32,821 nt of DNA from Sphingobacteriales bacterium. Its GTDB lineage: Bacteria > Bacteroidota > Bacteroidia > Chitinophagales > Chitinophagaceae. Below the pieces are notes generated by a model. That model did no database searches. It saw only the letters and a list, made by a program, of their open reading frames with translations, and was not told the origin of the DNA. Position 1 is the stretch's first letter. Each line of letters starts with the position of its first letter. Position numbers and translations under genes: made by a program. Of this stretch, positions 16,580-23,932 are shown in pieces. The stretch lies in NCBI GenBank assembly GCA_004144175.1, contig SEFT01000027.1:1-32821 (forward strand), given 5' to 3'.

Positions 16580-16903
16580 ATGGAAAATTTTGAACAGCGC
16601 TGGAAGCAAGTGGAAGTAACTCTGCAAGAGCGCTTTGGCAAGGTGCCCGATATGGAGGGAATACTCTTCCTGATAGGCATCAACGAGCTGGGTGAAGTAC
16701 GCGAATTTTCAAAAGAACAGAAGCAAGACCTGATGCACATAGCCGTATGCTCATTACTCAGCCGTAAAGGATATTACGAATATGCCGGGCTCGATGCAGA
16801 AGGATGGCCCCACTATAATAAGCTTACCTCGGTAGATGCCAGCAACATGCAGGCGCAAGAGGCATTGCTGAAGGAATGTGTCGTGCTTTATTTTGAAGAA
16901 TAG
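16580..16903 (+). CDS. Small conserved Bacteroidota protein of unknown function
   Basis: A soluble 107-residue protein. An upstream in-frame start (16547) would fall in the palindromic promoter, so ATG 16580 (MENFEQRWKQVE) is preferred. The sequence has a recognisable conserved core: PDMEGILFLIGINELGE, FSKEQKQDLMHIAVCSLLS, GYYEYAGLDAEGWPHY and a C-terminal EALLKECVVLYFEE. I recall closely similar short proteins across Bacteroidota, all unannotated. It is probably mostly helical and cytoplasmic. It is divergent from the MoxR-type gene and ends at a bidirectional terminator. No function can be assigned. Confidence 0.85.
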   Translation: MENFEQRWKQVEVTLQERFGKVPDMEGILFLIGINELGEVREFSKEQKQDLMHIAVCSLLSRKGYYEYAGLDAEGWPHYNKLTSVDASNMQAQEALLKECVVLYFEE

Positions 16904-16931
16904 CTATTTAGCTAACAGACCACCTAAACAA

Positions 16932-16959
16932 AAAATGCCTCCCGCAAAGGAGGCATTTT
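16932..16959. terminator. Bidirectional terminator
   Basis: An 11-bp perfect stem, AAAATGCCTCC (16932-16942) and complement (16949-16959), loop CGCAAA. It separates the small conserved gene from the convergent secreted-protein gene. Confidence 0.88.
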
Positions 16960-16981
16960 CTATTTCAGTTATTACTGATAC

Positions 16982-18907
16982 TTATTTTACCACTGACAGA
17001 CGTTTAACAAGTCCGCCTTTTTCAGTTTGAATCTTAACATTGTAAAGACCGGCAGCAAACGTGCTTACAGGCAGGTCGATAACATTGGTACCGGCAGCCA
17101 GTTGCTTAGCATCTTTGGTAAATACAACACGGCCGGTAGCATCTATCACCAATATTTGTACATCCGATTGGTTCTCGAGCGACAGTACTACAGATGTCTG
17201 GTTTGTAGCCGGGTTAGGATACAGGTCAGCCATTGTGAAACCTGCGTTCTTTTCTTCAACGCTTGTAGGCCATTTAGCTTCGAACACTGCAGACTGAAGT
17301 ACTTCTTTAGTGTTGTTATCCTGCAGGAACACTACCAGGTTGCTCGCCATAGGGTGCGTAAAGAAGGTATAGCTACCTTGTTTTACTTCCAGGCCATCGG
17401 TCCAGCTGGTATATTTCGAGCTGAAGTTGAAGCTTTGAGCAGCACCCGATGTCATGCTCGGTATAGCTGTACCATTACCATTCGGCATCATCAAACGCAT
17501 AACATGGAAGTAGTCTCTTTGTGAAGTAGTAGCTTTTTTGTTTACATACTCTTTTTCTACTGCTGCAACGTGCAGGCTATAGTTACCCGAGATGTCCATA
17601 TGCGATGTAACTGCGATCGAAGCTTTCAGGTTTTCTTTGTCTACGATCGTGTAGCTACCGGTGATCTCAACAGGTGTGATACCGCCTTTGCACTCGTCGA
17701 TCTCTGACTGGTCGCCGGAACCACCAGCAAGGCCATGCGTATAGTGATCAGGTATGCTGTTTACACCATAGTACGATTTTCTTACATCGCCATGTGGGTT
17801 GTATGCAGCATCGTTACCCGGGCTAGGCCAGTTCATCTGATACTTAATGATGTTGAAGTTAGCAGTCGATTTGTTTACGTTATTCATTTGAATAAGCGGA
17901 TCGAATGATACGTTGAAGGCTGCGCAAGGAGGACAAGTTGAAGATGTAAACTCTTCGATAAAGCAAGGCTTGTCTTTTACAGTACCTGCGCCAATGTATG
18001 ACACGGTAGCAGCGTTGTCATCAGTAAAAGGATCTGTTGCGCCATTTACTTGTGTAATGGTAACATTCAGATCATGCTTACCCGTAGCAACACCAGTGAG
18101 GCCTGTGCTGAAAGTAAGGCTGGAAGCTGCACCTACCGCTACATTCAATCCGCTGAATGTTTGTGTAACAGGCGTACCGCCGTCTACGCTATAAGTAGCT
18201 TCGATAGAGGTAACCGGAGTAGAACCTGCATTCTCAAATGCAAATTTCACAACCGTACCATTGGTTGCAATACCATCACCGTTGAACTGAGGTACCGTAA
18301 CGCTTTGAAGCGCTACTTCGCTTGCAGCTTTGTTATATACCCTGATATCATCCACTGCAAAACCCGGCAGTTGCACCTTAGCATCGTAGTAGCTGAATGC
18401 CAGCATTACCGAAGGCTCGTTATCGTATGCAGCAAGCGATATGTAAGCAGACTGCCAGCCGGCTAGCTGACCGCCCAGCGTAGAAACGTGTTTCCAGGTA
18501 GTGCCGCCGTCTGTAGAAGCAAGTACACGGGCAGTTTCGATAGATGTACCTCTGCGTGCATTAATGAAGAAGAAGTCAAAACCCAGTGTAGCACCTGTAA
18601 CGCCGGTAAAATCCATGTCTGGCGTTATCAGCACACTGCTGTCATTATCTGCAGCAGTTACCGTCCAATCGTCCACTACAGCATAGCGGCTGTGTTTAGG
18701 CAACTTCCACCCTCCGGTACCTGCAAAGTTGATCATGCCTTCAGCTATCGCCCAGCCTGCGGTTGCCGGTGTCTTAGTTGTCCAATCCGTTGGCAATGTT
18801 TTGCCTACTGCTGTTGTCTCAAAGTTTTGAGACAGGATTGTTTGCGCCATGCTTTGGCCACATATACCCAACAATAACCCTGTAACAAGAGTAAAGTGTT
18901 TTTTCAT
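16982..18907 (-). CDS. Secreted Omp28-like protein with jelly-roll domain and T9SS tail
   Basis: A 641-residue exported protein. Order: signal peptide (about 1-21, ending SMAQ), a MAM/'choice-of-anchor J'-type beta jelly-roll (about 22-190, starting ILSQNFET), an Ig-like linker (about 195-305), an Omp28-like thioredoxin-fold region (from about 310) with C325-P-P-C328 in EEFTSSTCPPCAAF, and a type A sorting domain (about 560-641, starting LYPNPA and ending RLSVVK). Similar Omp28-type proteins of Bacteroidota are surface-exposed. The CPPC pair could be redox-active, but in this family that is not established. The gene is a single unit with its own terminator. Confidence 0.9.
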   Translation of the reverse strand: MKKHFTLVTGLLLGICGQSMAQTILSQNFETTAVGKTLPTDWTTKTPATAGWAIAEGMINFAGTGGWKLPKHSRYAVVDDWTVTAADNDSSVLITPDMDFTGVTGATLGFDFFFINARRGTSIETARVLASTDGGTTWKHVSTLGGQLAGWQSAYISLAAYDNEPSVMLAFSYYDAKVQLPGFAVDDIRVYNKAASEVALQSVTVPQFNGDGIATNGTVVKFAFENAGSTPVTSIEATYSVDGGTPVTQTFSGLNVAVGAASSLTFSTGLTGVATGKHDLNVTITQVNGATDPFTDDNAATVSYIGAGTVKDKPCFIEEFTSSTCPPCAAFNVSFDPLIQMNNVNKSTANFNIIKYQMNWPSPGNDAAYNPHGDVRKSYYGVNSIPDHYTHGLAGGSGDQSEIDECKGGITPVEITGSYTIVDKENLKASIAVTSHMDISGNYSLHVAAVEKEYVNKKATTSQRDYFHVMRLMMPNGNGTAIPSMTSGAAQSFNFSSKYTSWTDGLEVKQGSYTFFTHPMASNLVVFLQDNNTKEVLQSAVFEAKWPTSVEEKNAGFTMADLYPNPATNQTSVVLSLENQSDVQILVIDATGRVVFTKDAKQLAAGTNVIDLPVSTFAAGLYNVKIQTEKGGLVKRLSVVK

Positions 18908-18985
18908 TCTGTTGAATTTAGAACGTCTAAGTTACGGAATCTGAACATACAAGCTTCACATTTTTATAACAATCGGTTTTATTAC

Positions 18986-18993
18986 TACATTTG
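18986..18993 (+). promoter_or_regulatory. -7 box (TACATTTG) of the riboswitch transcript
   Basis: Exact TAnnTTTG match. The predicted transcription start, about seven bases on, would fall at the first base of the hairpin at 19001-19020, just before the TPP aptamer. Confidence 0.6.
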
Positions 18994-19000
18994 CATCGTC

Positions 19001-19098
19001 AATCCCGCAAATGCGGGATTGCCCGGGGTGCCTACACAGTACAGGCTGAGATCATACCCGCTGAACCTGGACCGGGTAATGCCGGTTAGGGAGAGCAA
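19001..19098 (+). ncRNA. TPP riboswitch (THI element) with a 5' hairpin
   Basis: The conserved thi-box blocks appear in order: GGGGTGCC (19025-19032), GGCTGAGA (19044-19051), ACCCGCTGAACCTG (19056-19069), then the P4/L4 region CCGGGTAATGCCGG (19072-19085) and AGGGA (19088-19092). A short closing stem TTGC (19019-19022) with GCAA (19095-19098) is possible. A perfect 8-bp hairpin (AATCCCGC and complement, 19001-19020) precedes the aptamer and shares two bases with the closing stem, so the two could compete. In known cases thiamine pyrophosphate binding switches off the downstream gene, here a TonB-dependent receptor. I see no clear terminator downstream, so control of translation is more likely. 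Confidence 0.95.
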
Positions 19099-19236
19099 AA
19101 TCAGCTCGGTTTATTCTGTCGCATCCATTTGTATTGGGAACGTAAGGGCCTGCGTTCGTATTACAGGTGGTTTGTGTGCAGTTGAAGACCGGAAATGCAT
19201 GGCGCCCCAGATTTCGTCAACAATGAAATTTTAGCC

Positions 19237-21522
19237 ATGCGCCAATTCAACAAAACAATTTTTTCCATCGCAGCTATAGGCTGTGGCTTGTCATCAGCAC
19301 AGGCACAAACAGGGTCAGGCGACTCTACCATTTCCAAACAAGAACTGCAGCCCGTAGAGGTACGGGCGCTCAGGGCAGGCTCTAACGCGCCTTTCGCCAA
19401 GACCGACATTACCGCCAAAGACATTGAAAAGAACAATGTAGGCCAGGATCTGCCTTATCTGTTACAGTACACGCCATCAGCCGTAGTTGCCTCCGATGCC
19501 GGTGCAGGCGTAGGCTACACAGGCATACGCGTACGCGGTACCGATGGTGTGCGCATCAACGTAACACTAAACGGTGTACCTATGAATGATGCAGAATCGC
19601 AGGGTACATTCTTTGTCAACTTTGCCGACATAGCTTCCTCTACCAGTTCTATCCAGCTACAGCGCGGCGTGGGTACTTCTACTAACGGGCCGGGTGCTTT
19701 TGGTGCTACCATGAGCATCAGCAACCTGCTGCAAAGTGAGCAACCCGGCATTGAGCTAAGCAATAGCGTGGGTTCGTTCAACACCTGGAAGCATACCCTA
19801 CGCGCCGGTACGGGGCTGCTGAACAATGGCCTGCAATTCGATGTAAGGCTGTCCAAGATCAGCTCCGACGGCTTCCGCGACCGCTCGGCCAGCGATCTTA
19901 AATCGCTCCAGCTGACTACGGGATGGAAGATCAACCAAAAAACTTCGCTCCGCTTTATGCTGATGAGCGGCACCGAAAAGACAGGCCAGGCCTGGGCTGG
20001 AGTGCATGAAGCGCAACTGAAGGATAGTACTGCACAACTTACCCGCCATTACCAGCATAACCTCGGTGTTATGTACTTTACTCAGCAGGACTCTGTAAAC
20101 CTTTTCCAATCGGACCCGCGTAAGTACAACTACTTTACCTACAAGAACCAAACGGATAACTATCAGCAGGACTACTACCAGTTTTTCGTCGATCATAAGT
20201 TTTCCGATTACCTGACGGGTAATATTGCCTTCTTCCTTACCCGCGGCCGCGGCTATTACGAAGAGTACAAGCCCGAGGAGTCTTTCAGCAGCTACGGATT
20301 GTCTGATTTTGTCAGTCCTTCCATGCAGGATACCATCAGCCAAACTAACCTGGTGAGGCAGCTATGGCTCGATAACCATTATTATGGTTCTGTATTCTCG
20401 CTGATGTATGCCAAAAACAACACCCGCCTTACCCTCGGCGGCAGCTATAGCGAATACAAAGGCGACCATTACGGTTTTATAAAATGGGCACAGTATAACG
20501 TACCCGACGACTATAGGTGGTACCTGCTGGATGCGCAGAAGAACGACTTCAACACCTATCTGAAGGCAGAACAAACCATCAAAGACAAGCTGACCGTATA
20601 TGGCGACCTGCAATACCGCAACGTAGCTTATGATATCAACGGCTTCCGCAAGAATCCTACGCTGACGCCATTTGTGAGCTACAATTTCTTCAACCCCAAA
20701 GCAGGCGTCAGCTATCTGTTGCGTAATAGTGCAACACAGCGCCAGCGCCTGTATGCATCAGTAGCTGTAGCCAATAAAGAGCCAAACCGCGACGACTTTG
20801 AAGCATCACCCATCAACCTGCCAAAACCCGAGCGCCTTACCGATGTGGAAGCAGGCTACGAGATCAACAGGAAAGCATGGAGTGTTGGTGCCAATGCCTA
20901 CTATATGATGTACAAAGACCAGCTGGTACTTACAGGCAAGATCAACGATGTAGGTGCCTACGCACGCACCAATGTGGCCGAGAGCTACAGGGCAGGCCTG
21001 GAACTACAAGCAGCCGTCAGGCCGGCAGCGTGGCTGGATGTATTTGGTAATGCTACCTTCTCTCAAAACAAGATCAGGAACTTTACCGAATATCTGGATG
21101 TATGGGATGATTTCACGCAGGAGAGCATCAACCACGGCACGACCGATATAGCCTTCTCGCCAAATGTTGTAGGCGCAGGCGGTATCAGGCTCGCACCATT
21201 CCGCAACCTGCCTAAAGGCCAGCGTTTCGAGATAGAGCTAATGGAAAAGTATGTGGGCAACCAATACCTTGATAACACTGGCAACGAAGGCCGCAGCATC
21301 AGCGCTTACTACCTTACCGACGCCCGCATACGCTACAGCATCGGCATTAAGCCATTCCGCGAGGTATCGGCAGTACTGGCCCTCAACAACCTGCTGAATC
21401 ATCAATATGAAAGCAATGGTTACACGTACTCTTACAGATTTAGTGGTACCACCTATACAGATAATTTTTACTTCCCTCAGGCCGGTTTCAACTGGCTGCT
21501 GGGTGTTACCCTCAAGTGGTAA
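19237..21522 (+). CDS. TonB-dependent outer-membrane receptor, probable thiamine importer
   Basis: About 761 residues from ATG 19237, directly followed by a signal peptide (RQFNKTIFSIAAIGCGLSSAQA). An ATG at 19195 would place this signal inside the protein. After a short N-terminal segment with a Ton-box-like QPVEVRAL come the plug domain (about 35-155, with GIRVRGTDGVRINVTLNGVPMND split by conserved glycines) and a 22-strand barrel ending in LGVTLKW, the usual terminal aromatic. There is no carboxypeptidase-like N-terminal domain, and no SusD partner follows. The TPP riboswitch just upstream is the basis for calling thiamine, or a thiamine precursor, as substrate. Energy would come from TonB-ExbBD encoded elsewhere. 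The gene ends at a terminator, so no inner-membrane transporter is co-transcribed. Confidence 0.93.
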   Translation: MRQFNKTIFSIAAIGCGLSSAQAQTGSGDSTISKQELQPVEVRALRAGSNAPFAKTDITAKDIEKNNVGQDLPYLLQYTPSAVVASDAGAGVGYTGIRVRGTDGVRINVTLNGVPMNDAESQGTFFVNFADIASSTSSIQLQRGVGTSTNGPGAFGATMSISNLLQSEQPGIELSNSVGSFNTWKHTLRAGTGLLNNGLQFDVRLSKISSDGFRDRSASDLKSLQLTTGWKINQKTSLRFMLMSGTEKTGQAWAGVHEAQLKDSTAQLTRHYQHNLGVMYFTQQDSVNLFQSDPRKYNYFTYKNQTDNYQQDYYQFFVDHKFSDYLTGNIAFFLTRGRGYYEEYKPEESFSSYGLSDFVSPSMQDTISQTNLVRQLWLDNHYYGSVFSLMYAKNNTRLTLGGSYSEYKGDHYGFIKWAQYNVPDDYRWYLLDAQKNDFNTYLKAEQTIKDKLTVYGDLQYRNVAYDINGFRKNPTLTPFVSYNFFNPKAGVSYLLRNSATQRQRLYASVAVANKEPNRDDFEASPINLPKPERLTDVEAGYEINRKAWSVGANAYYMMYKDQLVLTGKINDVGAYARTNVAESYRAGLELQAAVRPAAWLDVFGNATFSQNKIRNFTEYLDVWDDFTQESINHGTTDIAFSPNVVGAGGIRLAPFRNLPKGQRFEIELMEKYVGNQYLDNTGNEGRSISAYYLTDARIRYSIGIKPFREVSAVLALNNLLNHQYESNGYTYSYRFSGTTYTDNFYFPQAGFNWLLGVTLKW

Positions 21523-21545
21523 AACCTTCTGACGATAGGGATCAT

Positions 21546-21576
21546 GAAACGCCGGGATAACACCCGGCGTTTCTAT
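21546..21576 (+). terminator. Terminator of the TonB-dependent receptor gene
   Basis: GAAACGCCGGG (21546-21556) and exact complement (21563-21573), six-base loop, followed by a weak T-containing stretch. Confidence 0.85.
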
Positions 21577-21667
21577 TGCAGTTAACATATCCTTAGTAAC
21601 GAATAAGGTAACTTTACAATAACTGCCATTTTTACATTGGTAGGCTATTTGATACACTTACACAAAC

Positions 21668-21675
21668 AAAAGGAG
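21668..21675 (+). promoter_or_regulatory. Strong Shine-Dalgarno sequence (AAAGGAGA)
   Basis: A near-perfect ribosome-binding site five bases before the ATG at 21681. Most genes in this window have none, as is normal in Bacteroidota, whose ribosomes sequester the anti-Shine-Dalgarno sequence. This one fixes the start of the peptidase gene. Confidence 0.7.
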
Positions 21676-21680
21676 ACAAA

Positions 21681-22373
21681 ATGTTAGGTTATTATCTGAT
21701 TGCCGGTATTATGTTCGTCGTCGGGCTTATTGTAAGCAATCGTCTTAAAAGCAAATTTAAAGAATATTCGGAAGTGCCGCTGAGCGAAGGCCTGAGCGGT
21801 AAAGAAGTAGCAGAGCGTATGCTGCGCGAGAATGGTATATACGATGTACAGGTTATTTCATCGCCCGGCTTTCTGTCCGATCACTATAACCCGTCTGATA
21901 AAACGGTAAACCTGAGCCCCGATGTATACAGCGGGCGCAATGTGGCCGCTGCGGCAGTAGCCGCCCACGAGTGCGGGCACGCTGTGCAACATGCCACAGC
22001 CTACAGTATGCTGCAACTGCGCAGCAAGCTGGTGCCGGTAGTGCAGATAGGCACCACCCTGTCGCAATGGGTGATACTAGCAGGTATTGGTTTTATGGGT
22101 TTTGGCGGTGGCAACCAGACTATACTGCTCATAGGTATCATCCTGTTCTCTACCTCTACTATTTTTTCGCTCATTACCCTTCCGGTAGAGTACGATGCCA
22201 GTAATAGAGCGTTACGCTGGATGGAATCGACCCATCTGACCAACCGCAGCGAGCATGACAAAGCTGCCGATGCGCTTAAATGGGCGGCGCGTACTTATGT
22301 GGTAGCTGCCATAGCTTCCGTAGCCACGCTTTTATACTATATTCTCATCTTCCTCAATCGCAGAGACGACTAA
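21681..22373 (+). CDS. YugP-type membrane zinc metallopeptidase
   Basis: A 230-residue membrane peptidase of the Zn-dependent neutral protease family (PF04298/YugP). The zinc motif HECGH is at 96-100, inside AAVAAHECGHAVQHA. Upstream, the family block SDHYNPSDKTVNLSPDVYSGR is present. Hydrophobic helices: one at the N-terminus (3-20), two in the middle (about 125-170) and one at the C-terminus (about 205-225). Length is normal. The start is supported by an unusually good ribosome-binding site. Substrates of the family are unknown. The gene is single, with the next promoter starting right after its stop. Confidence 0.93.
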   Translation: MLGYYLIAGIMFVVGLIVSNRLKSKFKEYSEVPLSEGLSGKEVAERMLRENGIYDVQVISSPGFLSDHYNPSDKTVNLSPDVYSGRNVAAAAVAAHECGHAVQHATAYSMLQLRSKLVPVVQIGTTLSQWVILAGIGFMGFGGGNQTILLIGIILFSTSTIFSLITLPVEYDASNRALRWMESTHLTNRSEHDKAADALKWAARTYVVAAIASVATLLYYILIFLNRRDD

Positions 22374-22381
22374 TATTTAGC

Positions 22382-22389
22382 TATCTTTG
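22382..22389 (+). promoter_or_regulatory. -7 box (TATCTTTG) of the CstB-like gene
   Basis: Exact TAnnTTTG match, 17 bases before the ATG at 22407, in a 33-base intergenic gap. Confidence 0.55.
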
Positions 22390-22406
22390 CATAATAAATC
22401 ATTGCA

Positions 22407-23810
22407 ATGTTTGTACAGCAATTATATACCGGCTGCCTAAGTGAAGCAGCCTACTTTATAGCCAGCGAAGGCGAAGCTGCGGTTATCGATCCGCTGCGCG
22501 ATGTGGATGCCTACATCAAAATGGCGGAAGAGAAAGGCGTGAAGATCAAATACATCTTTGAAACCCACTTCCATGCCGACTTCGTAAGCGGACACCTTGA
22601 GCTTTCTAAAAAAACAGGTGCGCCTATTATATACGGTCCTAATACCGAAGCAGGCTTTAAAGTGCACGTAGCTACCGATGGGGAAGTGTTTGAGATTGGC
22701 AAGCTGAAGATGCATGTGATGCACACACCCGGCCATACTTTGGAAAGCACTTGTTACCTGTTGGATGACGAACAGGGAGCGCCTTATTGCGTTTTCACAG
22801 GCGATACCCTGTTTGTAGGTGACGTAGGCCGCCCCGACCTTTTCAGTGGCAACCTGAGCAAGGAAGAACTGGCAGGCTTTATGTACGAGTCGCTGCAAAA
22901 TAAGATCAAGACGCTGCCGGACAATGTGATCGTTTACCCGGCACACGGCCCCGGCTCATCTTGCGGTAAGAATCTTGGCCCGCAGACGTTCAGCACCATC
23001 GGCGAACAAAAACAGGGCAACTATGCCTTGCAGGATATGTCGAAAGACGATTTCATAAAGGTGGTAACGGAAGGCCTGTCGAAGCCACCGGCCCACTTCC
23101 CGATCAACGCCCGCATCAACAAGGAAGGGTACAGGGAGATGGACGAAGTAATGGACGTAGCTATGCGTGCGCTATCGGTTGCCGACTTTAAGAATAAAAT
23201 AAGTGAAGGCGCCTGGGTGCTCGATACCAGGGCAGCTACGGTATTTACCGAAGGTTTTGTACCGGGCGCTATAAGCATAGGCCTGGATGGACGCTTTGCA
23301 GAATGGGCAGGCAGCCTGCTCCCTTTCGATCAGACGCTGATACTGGTAACAGAGCCGGGCAAAGAACAGGAAAGTGTGGTACGCCTTGCCAGGGTAGGTA
23401 TCGATAAAGTAGAAGGTTACCTGGATGGTGGAATGGATGCCTGGAAAGCTGCCAATGAACCGCTGGATATGATCATTGACGTAGAGCCGGACGAGCTGGC
23501 CATGGACATACCGCACGACAGCAGGCTGGAAGTGATTGATGTTCGTAAGCCAACAGAATTTGATACCGCGCATGTGAAAGGCGCACACAATGCCCCGCTG
23601 GATACGCTGATGGACCCGCTGAACGTAGCAATGATAGACAGCGATAATAACCTGTATATCCATTGCGCCGGCGGCTACCGTTCTGTTATAGCAGCATCGC
23701 TGCTGAAGCGCCAGGGATACCATAATCTGCGCAACGTGCTGGGTGGGTTCTCGAAGATGAAAGACGTGAAGAAAATGCCGATTGTTACCCCCGCGCAGCA
23801 AAAAGTATAA
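22407..23810 (+). CDS. CstB-like persulfide dioxygenase-rhodanese fusion
   Basis: A 467-residue three-domain enzyme. Residues 1-240 form a metallo-beta-lactamase fold of the ETHE1/persulfide dioxygenase type: T53-H54-F-H56-A-D58, H106 and H110, D133 (TGDTLF), H180, and C186 in GSSCGKNLG. Residues about 250-355 form a rhodanese fold whose active loop reads VTEPGKEQES and lacks the cysteine, so it is a pseudorhodanese. Residues about 370-460 form a second rhodanese with catalytic C420 in IHCAGGYRS. This order, including the dead middle domain and the cysteine after the third metal histidine, is that of Staphylococcus CstB, which oxidises low-molecular-weight persulfides and yields thiosulfate. 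The role here is probably disposal of sulfide-derived persulfides. No CstR-type regulator or sulfide:quinone reductase lies in the window. Confidence 0.93.
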   Translation: MFVQQLYTGCLSEAAYFIASEGEAAVIDPLRDVDAYIKMAEEKGVKIKYIFETHFHADFVSGHLELSKKTGAPIIYGPNTEAGFKVHVATDGEVFEIGKLKMHVMHTPGHTLESTCYLLDDEQGAPYCVFTGDTLFVGDVGRPDLFSGNLSKEELAGFMYESLQNKIKTLPDNVIVYPAHGPGSSCGKNLGPQTFSTIGEQKQGNYALQDMSKDDFIKVVTEGLSKPPAHFPINARINKEGYREMDEVMDVAMRALSVADFKNKISEGAWVLDTRAATVFTEGFVPGAISIGLDGRFAEWAGSLLPFDQTLILVTEPGKEQESVVRLARVGIDKVEGYLDGGMDAWKAANEPLDMIIDVEPDELAMDIPHDSRLEVIDVRKPTEFDTAHVKGAHNAPLDTLMDPLNVAMIDSDNNLYIHCAGGYRSVIAASLLKRQGYHNLRNVLGGFSKMKDVKKMPIVTPAQQKV

Positions 23811-23834
23811 CTTAATCGTATATCAATAAAAAGT

Positions 23835-23867
23835 GAAAGCCTCCCCACCCGGGAGGTTTTCGTTTTT
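23835..23867 (+). terminator. Terminator of the CstB-like gene
   Basis: An 11-pair stem with one G-T pair (23835-23845 and 23851-23861), loop CACCC, then GTTTTT. Confidence 0.85.
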
Positions 23868-23919
23868 AAAAAAAGTATGGAGGGGGGTGCATTTTTACAC
23901 TTATAAAAGTATATTTGAG

Positions 23920-23927
23920 ACAATCTA
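23920..23927 (+). promoter_or_regulatory. -7 box (TATATTTG) of the outer-membrane protein gene
   Basis: Exact TAnnTTTG match. The ATG at 23933 lies five bases further on, so the transcript would be leaderless or nearly so, unless the ATG at 23939 is used. Confidence 0.5.
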
Positions 23928-23932
23928 TTAAA

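Noticed and set aside
19099-19236. Terminator-type expression platform after the TPP aptamer
   Set aside because: Only a weak five-base stem (19138-19157) and no T-run were found, so I do not claim a terminator.
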